64,000 nt of DNA from the NCBI GenBank assembly GCA_033297075.1, contig MU858213.1, positions 1-64,000 on the forward strand. Direction: 5' to 3'. Origin of the DNA: Rhypophila decipiens (lineage: Eukaryota; Ascomycota; Sordariomycetes; Sordariales; Naviculisporaceae). The notes beneath the pieces were generated by a model that saw only the letters and a list, made by a program, of their open reading frames with translations, was not told where the DNA came from and did no database searches. The number at the start of each line of letters is the position of its first letter. The stretch's first letter is position 1. The position numbers and the translations under genes were made by a program. Below are positions 10,366 to 20,248 of the stretch, piece by piece.

Positions 10366-12841
10366 GGTACTAATTCGAGGGTGAGTGGATAGTATAAATG
10401 AAAGAAAGTCGGCATCCGCCACAGGTAGAAAGTCAACGAATGTATCCCGCACAGAAATAAACGATTCGATAAAGAGAGCGAGGTCCACCAAAAATAGTCC
10501 AGCTGCCAGAGAGGAGAAAGGTAAAGAATGGAAAGATGGTGCTGATGCTCAGTTTGCTGATGACATGATGGTTGAGATCCAGAGCAGCGTCTCCCTTTTA
10601 ATATCTGGCTTTAAAGTCAGCTTCAAGTGCGTTGGCTAGCAGGCTTCAGCCAAACATGTTCAAACAAGATCAAGGTTCGAGATGGCATCGGGAATTCCCG
10701 CCCAGACACATCAGATGCAGCCAATTCAGCCAGTGTGAGTTACACTGCACCATGTCCCGATCTCTCGGTCGGCCGAATTATCTAGACTCACCAGGTAATG
10801 TTGGTTTGGGAGGAGGCACCCCAGTGGCACATATGGCATCCCGCGTTGAGCATCGCCCCCTAGTCCATCCCCCTTTTTACAGATCTCTTGGCGTGCATAT
10901 TATGTGCTTCACGTTGGGAACCCCAAGGCTCCTGTTTCATGTTGAGCTGGGCTGAATTGTTAGCTTCTTCCCCAAAACCTGGATATGTTGCGCTTACCAG
11001 GCCTGGTCGATTTCTTGTCCAGCTGAAGCGTTGGTATGTGCCAATTGACCTCATGCTCCAAAATATCCGAATCTGCCGTTAGTGCTGAGCCTCCGTTCCT
11101 TTCCAACGCCAACGAGCGTCATGTATTGACATGCGCTGACCAGATCTGCCAGCTCGATTGCATCTTCACCGAGCAGTCTTTACGGACTTCAAGCTGGAGA
11201 GTTTAGTCCCGCATCTTGGGAGCAAGGAATTTTTGAAGATCATGATCGCAGTTTGTCCACAGGCACCAAAGATCTACAGATTGGATTTCATGCGACGGCT
11301 ACCGACGACAAAAATAACGATCCCTGTCGTAAACCGGGGCAACAGTGTTCGTGATTACTATGATGCATCGACACCACCTACCGACCTGGACCCCAGTGCC
11401 ATTGCCAGGCTCGATCTGACAGCGAGGCATGTATATACCTTGTCTCTGATCTTGCCAGCTGGACTTCCACTCCAAAACTTGACTGATATCCTGCAGCCAC
11501 AGTGTAGTTTTATCAGACAAACTTCGGACAAATGTAGCAGCCTAGGCGTACAGTTTATGTGTGGAGATGACCAGGGGCTCATCTGAGCTTAAACCAACCG
11601 ATCTTGAACCCGTCATCGGTCGACCAAGGCCGCAGCATCCCATGCCACCAATCCGCTCTTTCGGTCATCCAAACTCGTGCTCGGTGTGGTCTCATTTAAC
11701 GCCAACGTCTGTGCCACCTCAAAATCAACAGTTTGCTCAACTCGGTCCGCACTAGGATTTGACCGAAAAATCAGATTGGTATGGTGTCGAATTCAGCTTC
11801 ACTTTGCAGCTCTCCAGACTAACGAGAAAATTCAAACAAACCATCATTTCTATCCGCCATTTTGTCTTTTTGCGTGGATGCTGCTCAACAAGAGTCGTCT
11901 GTACCCTTGATAGTCTGAGACGGCACCCCGGCTCCCTGAGACTTGACAGCAGACAGGGGCGTCCCGTTACTACACCACGCTGCCACTGTCAGATCTGCAC
12001 CAACATTCAACACAGGAGTCCCTTCTACTCGACAAGTAAAAGTTTCGTTTCAAGATCACCATTCCGTCAACTTGATTTAACTCTTTCTCCACCAAAACCA
12101 TACTGTAACATCTGGGGGAGATCTGTTTGTCCTTGGTAACTTGTTTTTTGCGCTGCTACCTACCTAGATGGTAACTTTCAAGGTAACAGCGAATCAATCC
12201 ATAGCCAGTTACCTTATCAACTACAAACAGACCAGGATCATTCCTTACTTACATCTCCAGGCTCCTAGATGTAGTAAAAGTTAATATCCTCACTTGCTAT
12301 CGTGAAAAGTCCAGCTAGTTTCACCTCAAATGCGTTGAGCTTCATTTCAAGTTTGCTACACAGCGTTCCTACGTTACAAAAGGGCCCTAAACACTTCTCA
12401 CATGTTTCGCTCTACTCTACGTGCCGTAGACTGACACTACGTGTAACAAACATGCGTTTATTCCTGATTGCCTGGTGTCTCTTGTTTTGGCCATGGCTCC
12501 TCGACGTCTGATTATCTACTTCTTGGCTACTAGCTCTACCGTTCGCTTTGACCTATCTACAGCAGATTTCGAAATAGATGCCATGTTTTGACCTGCCAAG
12601 TTCAGCCATTGTCTCAGTCTCAGGCTGCCTAGTAAGCTCGGCGGGTTAGACTCGATATCACGAAATTCATTCTCAATCTTCCAGGCTCCTGGCCGGAATT
12701 TGACCATATGCATGTACCATAGGGTTGTTTGCTTAATACATTAGTGTAAGATAGATATTTACATAAGCAGGCCCCCAGTCCACTTCATACTCCATTATAT
12801 CCAACAACCATGCGCAGAAGATTGACCATCACCAGCCATCT
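10366..12841. other. Long intergenic, no gene seen
   Basis: About 2.5 kb. The left end is the promoter of the secreted protein gene (an ATATTAAAAGGG TATA-like stretch on the minus strand near 10596). The longest plus-strand frame (11158-11586, 142 codons) has no recognisable pattern and no start context I trust. The rest is non-coding as far as I can tell. Confidence 0.55.
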
Positions 12842-13603
12842 TTATCTCCACAGCGCAGGTCCAGGGACAGAATACTCAGTCAGGCCGCTATAGACATTGA
12901 TGTGGATGCCGGGGTCCTCAGCAGTGTAAAACTTGGTCGCCTCCACGCCGCCCTTGATCTCCGTCTGGCCACCACCGGTGACGTTCAAGTTGATACACTG
13001 GGGATATGCCTGTGCGCCGTTGGTATCCCAGGCCGAGTGAAGCGCCAGAATCTCGTGTCGAAGGACGTACTGGCCCGACTTTAGGTCGCGCGGGACGGTA
13101 AAAGTCCACTTGAAGTCGTTGTGGATAAAGTCGTCGACCACCCAGGCTTGGAGCCAGTTTGTGCTGGACGTCACTCCCGGCTTGAGAGCCTTCTGGGCGA
13201 CCTTGACAAACTTCAGCTCCTCCTTGTTCACGTTGGTGCAGCCCGTCGACGGGCAGGGGGCGATGTAGTCGATGATGGGACCGACATGGCTCTCAGGCCA
13301 GGTCAGCCATTGCAGAGTGATGTTGGACCCGGCTTTGACGTTGACGTAGTCTTGTCCCGGGCGGGAGGACTTGTGGCAGATGATGTCGGGATTCTGGAAG
13401 CTCTGGGGCGGGACGAAGCCGATATCCGGGTTGTCGGCGTACCAGCCTGGCACGGATGGGGCCGGGTTCGAGAAACGGAATCCCGGGTCGTAGCCCCTGT
13501 ACTGGACGCCCTCGGCTGTGGTGATGTACTGGACGAAGCCGTGGGCGGACACGCCGCTGGCCAGAAGAATAGAGGCAGTCGCGAGTGTAAGGAGGGTTGC
13601 CAT
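12842..13603 (-). CDS. AA9 lytic polysaccharide monooxygenase
   Basis: A single exon of 253 residues. The leader MATLLTLATASILLASGVSA ends exactly before His21, which in AA9 enzymes is the mature N-terminal copper-brace histidine. The second copper ligand is His106 in WPESHVGP. The axial tyrosine lies in QAYPQCINL near the C-terminus, following the conserved LHSAW segment. Cysteines are placed as in AA9, and the motif YIAPCPSTGC follows the copper site. There is no CBM1 and no long linker, so it is a catalytic-domain-only form. Known role: oxidative cleavage of cellulose or related glucans outside the cell, with an electron donor and peroxide or oxygen. The minus-strand sequence upstream has a TATTTAG box about 90 bases before the ATG. 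Regioselectivity cannot be judged here. Confidence 0.95.
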   Translation of the reverse strand: MATLLTLATASILLASGVSAHGFVQYITTAEGVQYRGYDPGFRFSNPAPSVPGWYADNPDIGFVPPQSFQNPDIICHKSSRPGQDYVNVKAGSNITLQWLTWPESHVGPIIDYIAPCPSTGCTNVNKEELKFVKVAQKALKPGVTSSTNWLQAWVVDDFIHNDFKWTFTVPRDLKSGQYVLRHEILALHSAWDTNGAQAYPQCINLNVTGGGQTEIKGGVEATKFYTAEDPGIHINVYSGLTEYSVPGPALWR

Positions 13604-14581
13604 CTTGATGTTCCTGTCGATTGTTGTCAGGCTACAATGGATACTGTGTTTAAACCTGTGAAGCGGCCAACGAGGAAGGCAGGGCAGGACTAAATAGCCA
13701 CGCGCACCTTGGCTTGGGAGGAATCGGTGATCAGTATCGCATCGCTTAGACTCACGCGCTTACCAGGGTAAATCGATCAACATCGTGGGGTGGTTTTAAC
13801 CGGAAGCGTACCCTGTAATCGGAGCGTCGATGTGCTCCAAGGATTCCGAATCGGTGGGCTTGTGTCCTTGCAAACGGACAAAAGATTCCGTCTTTTTGCT
13901 TGGTGGAATTTGTTCTTCCACCGGCCGCTTGAGCCTTGATGGCACAAACGGCGGTAGCGGAGATGGCCATCGCATGCTCGCCAACTGAAGCCGGGTCACA
14001 TCGCTGCGGGTGATGCAACTCCCCAAGCTCACTGCCGGCGCGTCAATCTCCGAACCCACATTTTGGAAGCGGTATACCTGCCGAGGGAAGTGCCGTCATA
14101 CCCAACGCAGCTATTTGATCCGTGAATGCCTTCGCTTCACAATGATTCAGACTTGGGACAGCCTTGGACGACAAGTTGGTCAGTTGTAGAGAAATCCCCC
14201 TGGAGGACAAGAGCACAGGATGACGCGTCGTAGCATCACTGTAGACAAATTTTATTTCCGACAGGGGAATCACCCTGGAAGTTGCCCTTGATTATGGGAC
14301 AAGCCTGGTCATCACGCAAATTATTTCTTAGGTCTCTTCCAGGTTGTTCACCTGTATTTCATCGGGGTTCGTTTGAGAGAGGATGGCCGGGTACACGAAT
14401 AGAGAAACAGCATCATATGAAAGACTACTCTGGGCGGGCTAGGAGGTATAGCGAGATTTTCTGTTCCTTCCTTCCGGCTTCCTTCGGAGAGATTGCTCGG
14501 TTACCAAGCAGCAGCCACCGAGAGATTAGGGCGACTGACTACCTTGAGCCTGGCACCTTCCATGGCCCTTCTGCCCCCAGG
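13604..14581. other. Intergenic, no gene seen
   Basis: About 980 bases between the LPMO start and the 3' end of the aldose epimerase. It holds the LPMO promoter; other open frames are short and unsupported. Confidence 0.6.
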
Positions 14582-16005
14582 TCAAAGCTGACTAAAGGTC
14601 CAGCTGCTAGACCAGAGATAAACTTCGCCAGGGCCCGTGATTTGGGCATCGACCCGTCCCCAGGCGGGGCTGCATCCAAAGTCGCCTGTTAGTGATTGAC
14701 TTTCCCCCGCCCTGTCACTCTTGTCATCATGATGGGAAATAAACTTACCGATTGATACCATCGATATAATCCTGCGCTTCTATTGCGATGCAGCTGCTCT
14801 TCTCCACCTTCTTTCTGCTCCCAGTCCCTTGCGTCTTCTTCAGATTCGCACTCCCATCCGACCAAGCACAGGTGTACAGCACCACGCCAACCTGATTCGT
14901 CCTGAGATCAGCCTTGATTCCCGACCAGGGGCTCGCTAGCGTCAAGATGACGGCGTCTTTGGGCGTGTTGTCGTCAAACACCCAGAACCCGTTGTACCCT
15001 TCACAGCCGCTTCCGCAGTTTCCGCGAAACGCCGAGGTCGATCGAGCATGTCCCAGGGGCTTCGGGGCGCTCGCAAAGTCGTTGATGCTCCCCGCCGATG
15101 CTGTCAGGATTTGCCCCGTCGGAAGGGCCCCGCTGTCGATGGCCAAATATCGTCGCGAGTAAGGCATCGACAAAGTGTGGTCCCAGATCTGCGACGTGGA
15201 CGGGTTCTTGTACGCGTCGAGGTTGAAGTAGGTGTGCTGGGTCAACATTAGGGCTGGGGCTGTCAGCAAAGACTGGAAGGAAGTATACTTGTCATATGTT
15301 TGCTGGAGAGTTGAGGCCCAGTACTAACGTGTCTTGACGTCTGCAGAAGTGGCCATCATCTTGATATTCCAAGTCGCATTGGCAGCAACACTGTACGTCA
15401 CGTTCCCAAGGACTGTACCCGTCATACCGGTTGACTCGCCCTCCTTGTCGACGATCGAAAAGGTGATAGAGTCTGTCGAGACGTCCGTCACGTTCCAGAA
15501 ACGATAGGACCAGTTGTTCGTGCCGCTGTGAAGGGTGTTCTGTCCATCGTTCTTTTGCGTGCGATAGGTCTTGCCGTCGATGGTGAACTGGGCTTTGCCG
15601 ATACGATTGGCGTAGCGGCCCGGGATCGAGTTGTACGTTGGGTGACTCGTGTCCTTTGCTGTTGAAAAGAATCAGGGTAAGTCCGATGCATTGTGACAAA
15701 AACAAAACTGTGCGAGCTAGTCATTACGGTAGTATGCCGCGTCGTCATAGCCCAGGACAACATCAACCTCTTTCCCGTTCTTGTTGTTCACAAACAGATT
15801 CGTCAAGGTGGCGCCGTACGCGATGAACTTCCAATTGTTAGTCGTGTGATCACTGGACCTTGGTAATATTTGTCAACCCTACCTGTGCTCGAATTCCTGG
15901 CGCAGATATGGTATATCTACCGTCGGCGCCGGGCTTGGGAACACCCTGACCTGCTACCCCCCAAGCCATACCGATGGAAGCTGTGATTATGTTAAGTCCA
16001 TGCAT
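14582..16005 (-). CDS. Secreted aldose 1-epimerase
   Basis: Five exons in phase (16005-15883, 15827-15728, 15658-15329, 15253-14749, 14669-14582), about 381 residues. The N-terminus is a signal-like leader ending near AWGVAGQG. Family landmarks follow in order: FIAYGATLTNLFV, DVVLGYDD, the GRYANRI motif after NSIPG, the substrate-binding NDGQNTLHSG (catalytic His in LHSG), QHTYFNLD (second His), then the GVVLYTC and CIAIEAQDYIDGIN segments. The catalytic Glu is in IAIEAQ. The last exon closes with PAWGRVDAQITGPGEVYLW. I chose its acceptor (GATGCAG) because the nearer AACAG acceptor puts the tail out of frame. The enzyme interconverts alpha and beta anomers of aldoses. A leader makes it extracellular, which fits sugar release by the neighbouring hydrolases. 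An alternative 6-nt-longer acceptor exists at exon 4. Confidence 0.88.
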
Positions 16006-16093
16006 TCTTCTCAAAATCGGATCCAGAGGGGTATCAAGACTTGACTCAACCACAACCTAATTGATAGAATGGAGATGCGGCAACTCTCAGACA

Positions 16094-16099
16094 TTTATA
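16094..16099 (-). promoter_or_regulatory. TATA box of aldose epimerase
   Basis: TATAAA on the minus strand, about 90 bases upstream of the ATG at 16005. Position and orientation fit a core promoter for that gene. Confidence 0.5.
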
Positions 16100-16666
16100 G
16101 GACATACTATCGTAACGATATTTCAATGAACTGTATATTGCTCGAGAGGGGTACTGCGACATGTCCATTGGGGTCATACAATTTTGTATTTAACCGTCTT
16201 GGGAGACAACGGGATTCAGCAACACGTTCAGACACCTATTGTGGCATGTTGTCGAAGACGCCCATGTCTGGGCTTTAGAGCAGTGGAAAAAGAGTTTTTT
16301 GACAGCAAGAGCTGTCCGGCAAGATCCAGGTACGATAAACATCCACTTTGAGACGTGTAGAATGGGAATGGTAGAAGGTAGAGTCAAGACGGGGGCAATA
16401 TTGATAAGCAGGAGCTCGATAGGCGCAGTGCTTAATAAAACCCGACCCGAAAGCAATGCTGATCTCAGGATATGACTGTCTAATTTCGAAAGAGAAACAA
16501 GGGAATCTAGATACAAGAAATGAAGACGCAGAAGCCATGAAAGAACCCCCAAGTCTATACCCCTAACCTTCTTCCCATTGGGCTTTCTAACCCACACAAG
16601 CGGAACCCCATTCAGAATACATTTGAAAGAAAAGTCCCGGAACTAGAGTCGTCTAGGCTGGTGAGC
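16100..16666. other. Intergenic, no gene seen
   Basis: Sequence upstream of the aldose epimerase and downstream of the ILPV-repeat gene. No ORF with support. Confidence 0.55.
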
Positions 16667-17197
16667 TTAGAGGGCAACAGTGCGGCGGCGGCGGGTAACA
16701 GGGAGGATGGTAGCTTCAGGCCCGGAAGGGACGGAGATCGGGAGGATGGTCATGATGTCATCGTCGATAGGGAGGACGGTGGCTTCAGTCGGGACTGCAA
16801 CGGGGAGAATTGTAACTTCGGTCGGCCGAGGGACGGGGAGAATGGTAGCCTCGGTGGGCTCGAAGACGGGGAGGATGGTGACCTCGCCGGTAGCGAGCGC
16901 GGCAGGAATGAGGGTAACTGTCGTGGTAGGAGCTGGGACTGGGAGGATTGTAGCCTCAGTGGGAGCAGCTACGGGGAGGATGGTGACCTCGGTCGGTTTA
17001 GGAACCGGAAGAATCGTGACTTCGGCTGTCTCAAAAACGGGCAGAATAGTGACCTCAGTCGGTTTGGCGACAGGAAGGATAGTGACCTCAGCCGTCTCGA
17101 CGACAGGAAGAATGGTCGCTTCGGTTGGGGAAACAGCTGCAGGTGCAGCAGAGACAGCGGCCACAAGGGCAGCAGCAACGATGAATGTGGACTTCAT
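16667..17197 (-). CDS. Secreted ILPV tandem-repeat protein
   Basis: A single exon of 176 residues. MKSTFIVAAALVAAVSAAP is a textbook signal peptide. The mature protein is almost entirely an 11-residue tandem repeat with consensus PTEVTILPV plus two variable residues. I count about 13 copies; variants include TAEVTILPV, PTEATILPV and one diverged block PTTTVTLIP. The array ends in DIMTILPIS, GPEATILPV and a basic TRRRRTVAL tail. There is no cysteine and no internal KR, so neither disulfide packing nor Kex2 cutting into peptides is expected. Alternating Thr/Val/Ile residues bounded by Pro suggest short beta strands. I know no family match. It could be a wall or surface protein, or an effector-like one. 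Because of the repeat, the opposite strand is also open; those frames are shadows. Confidence 0.8.
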   Translation of the reverse strand: MKSTFIVAAALVAAVSAAPAAVSPTEATILPVVETAEVTILPVAKPTEVTILPVFETAEVTILPVPKPTEVTILPVAAPTEATILPVPAPTTTVTLIPAALATGEVTILPVFEPTEATILPVPRPTEVTILPVAVPTEATVLPIDDDIMTILPISVPSGPEATILPVTRRRRTVAL

Positions 17198-18272
17198 TTT
17201 GGCTATTTGAGAAAAGGACGGGACGGGATATTGCTGTTACGCTCGGTGATGGACTAACGTTATAGTGTTGACCTGGGATGAGCAAAAATGAATGTGTGAG
17301 AAGTTGATTCGAATGTGTTGGACATGAGCTACCTTCAAATCCAATTCAGCGAGAGGACCTACAGCAGATATATGATTTTCTCCAGCCTGTTGGATAAGTG
17401 CAACCCATCCCTTACGTTGTTCTTGTTATCCTTTAATTGGTATCCCAGACGACCATATCCGTATGATAAAGAGCCAAGACTGGTACCTAGAATTAGAGAG
17501 ATCCCCATGCTTCAATGTTGTCCCACTGAATTCATGTTGCCAGAAGGAATCATTTCTTATGTCCCTGAATTCAACGTAACATCAAGATGTCAGTCATAGC
17601 AAGCGGTCTTGACAGCTCTGGAGGCGCTGTGAATCCGAATCCTCGGGCCATGTGGCCCATGCAAAGTCACCCAACTTTGGTAAATCATCAATCAAATCAG
17701 CAGGTGTCAGATGCCCGTCCGAGATCCAAGTTCTTTCAGAATGTCATGATTGAGGATTCACACCCAACAGCAGACATGGCCAGCAGATTGAACACTATGC
17801 ATTCGCGCTCATGTTCTGTCAGACCGCGTCACTCGAAGCCATGATGGCAAGGAAGCTCCTGCTACTTACATATCAAGTCACTGTCCTCTTGGTTGACAAA
17901 AAGGGGGATTGGGGCGAAGCTAGGAATCTACAGGGAATATTGGCTTGTTAAGGTCAGGCTAGTATTATATGCGGTTGAGGCACAGCATAAGGGGACGACG
18001 TGTAATCAGATGCTTTCCGATGCTGAGGAAATCCTTTGGTATTCTCATAGCCAGTAAGACTATGGGTTCCTGCATAAAAGGCCCAATGTGTCCAGCATGC
18101 GGCACAACAAGCACATTGCTTACCGCCGAATGAAATTCCAGCTCAGGCAGCTGAGGAAACGTATCCGCTGTAAATCCGAGTTGTTACAGTAGGATTATTC
18201 TCCAAGTTTTCTGCTCCAACACGAACTCCATGACTCCTGCTGCCTGTCATCCTACAGAGATGGATCCGAGGT
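17198..18272. other. Intergenic, no gene seen
   Basis: About 1.07 kb. The left end is the promoter of the repeat-protein gene. The rest shows no ORF with domain or splice support. Confidence 0.55.
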
Positions 18273-18870
18273 TTAGGCGACAAAAGCTGCGTATTTGACA
18301 TGCATGTTAATAAAGACTTTCCAACCACTAGCAACACAGTCTGAAGGAAGTTCAGCAAAGACATACCTCGCCCTGTAAAGATATCGCGCTTCACAGGCTC
18401 ATGACAGTAATGGGTTATGCAGCTATATGCCTGGATCATGGTGCAATCACTCCCTGTGTTTCTGCAAGCTGCAAGGGAGGGACTGCCAGTGTGCCTGCAG
18501 TATCCGATCTTGATGTTGGAGTTGGCGACGATGATATCGTAGGTGTCGTCGTTTTGGAGCCGGTAAATCAAATCATCCTGGCATCTTCCATTGCACTGGA
18601 AAGTAATATCACAGTGATTAGAAAATACTCTGGCGGAGTTGTGGACAAGCAAAGCATGATTCAGCTTACTGGATTACCCCCTCGGACATCTCCAGATCCT
18701 ATCAGACCCCCTACTGAGCAGGCCTTGTTACTACATGGCCCCTGCCTGTCGCTGGCCGCGATGACCTCAAGCTTGGAGAGGCCAGTGCCACAGGATCGAT
18801 ACCAAAGGTCATAGTCTGCCACGACCACGACGAGCAAGGTGGCAAAGGGGAAGAATGAGGTGGGTCGCAT
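18273..18870 (-). CDS. Small secreted cysteine-rich protein
   Basis: Three exons in phase: 18870-18670, 18595-18367 and 18286-18273. The first intron (donor GTAAGC, branch TTCTAATC, acceptor TTTCCAG) and the second (GTATGT to ACGCAG) are both canonical. The product is 147 residues with a short hydrophobic leader MRPTSFFPFATLLVVVV and ten cysteines (about residues 27, 46, 51, 68, 72, 100, 111, 118, 126, 131), consistent with five disulfides. Readable core: NPCNGRCQDDLIYRL, then IGYC, AAC, SDC, AYSC and HYC. A KR near residue 136 could be a Kex2 site close to the C-terminus. Size, leader and cysteine count fit an effector-like or antimicrobial small secreted protein. I recognise no named family. 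The final exon codes for only four residues. Confidence 0.65.
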
Positions 18871-18991
18871 TGTGCTGCAATTTTTGAAGATGACAGCTTG
18901 ATAAATGTAAGATGGAGGTATTGTCTCTTGGTGATCTTTGTCCCAGAAAGAGACCACCACGATGGGAAAAGCAGAGAGCCTTCCAGTTGAC

Positions 18992-18997
18992 TTTATA
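18992..18997 (-). promoter_or_regulatory. TATA box of cysteine-rich protein gene
   Basis: TATAAA (within GTCTATAAAG on the minus strand), about 122 bases before the ATG at 18870. It supports that start. Confidence 0.45.
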
Positions 18998-20248
18998 GAC
19001 AGCTCAACCTATGTGTCCACCTCGACCTCTCCAGATACAATCAGCTGAGTCTTTCATATCGACCATGTAGAAATTGGTCCCATGATACTGAAGCTGGTGG
19101 CATATGCACAAAGGGACGCTGGAAGTTGGTCTTTGGAAGCAAATGGCGTCCCGTATCTATTGTTAGAAACACCCTTGATGGTGATACATATGACACCACA
19201 TGTTGGTATCCAGTAGTTGAGCTACAATCCATATTATCATGTGAATCCGATATTAGCCTATCTATTCTTCTGGCGAAACCTGGTCTGGACAGGAGACCAA
19301 ATGTCCATGTACACACCACGGACAAGCTTTACCCACCAAATCTTGTATGAGCCCGGTTAAAGTACAATAACTGTCATATTAATACCAGACTGTGGACTAG
19401 GGTGGTAGCGAGAAAATCCGGCCCCTTTAAGTGAAGTTCCAAGTAGGATGCATACCTGTGATGCTTGAACGCACCATTGGGATCCAATGAGCACTCGAGC
19501 TGCACTCGAACGACACTCGAGGCGGCACCGATGGCGACAAGAGTATATAGCGAGGCCATCATCATGTTTGTTCCATCTCGGTAAAGCCAGAGATGCTTGA
19601 AATGGGGTTATGGAGTGCTGCTCCGGAGTGACAGCCAGTCCTTCCCTGGATTGGGTCATTTGCGTGGCTTTCCGGTGAACTATGGAGCCAGACATGATTG
19701 CACGGGTGCAAGCATGTACATATCTGGTATTGTTTTTCTCGGGCTCTACTGCGCCGTGTGACAGAAGAGGTAAGCCTTGGTTATTCAGAAATGCTAAAGA
19801 AGGACGACCGGGGGCTTCAAGAGTACACCGAAATAAAGACTGGGTTTCAGCTGTCTGATGATCGTTTCTCACCAAGTGGTGACAACCCAATGGAGCACGT
19901 GGCATTCAAGTCCATGACTAAGAAGGCTGGTCCAGCCAGAAAACGGCCTCCGGTACATATGATATGTCAAAGTACAAATAGTTGCGTGAAGACGAACTAA
20001 GATACAAGGTAAAACTTGGACTTTGGAGCCTGGACCTGCTTATGAACAAGTGGATAAGATGCAGAGAAACGAGATCTGATTGGCTTTGGGTGAGGGGTAA
20101 CTATAATTTGTGTCTCTCAGCTGTCGTACTCGCCGTTCACTCTTACCCATCCTTATCGAGGTGACTACCACTCTCTGAATACATGAAAAATACAACGGGC
20201 ATGTAAAGGGAGAATGCAAAGATTCCGTTCATACGAAACGTGCCTACT
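18998..20248. other. Intergenic, no gene seen
   Basis: About 1.25 kb between two divergently transcribed genes. It should contain the HET promoter. No ORF with support. Confidence 0.55.

Noticed and set aside
11158..11586. 142-codon plus-strand frame
   Set aside because: No family pattern, no introns, no promoter context; ordinary chance frame in a long spacer.
16661..17257. Plus-strand frames of 176-198 codons over the ILPV gene
   Set aside because: The 33-bp repeat keeps several frames open; only the minus frame has a signal peptide and a meaningful repeat.
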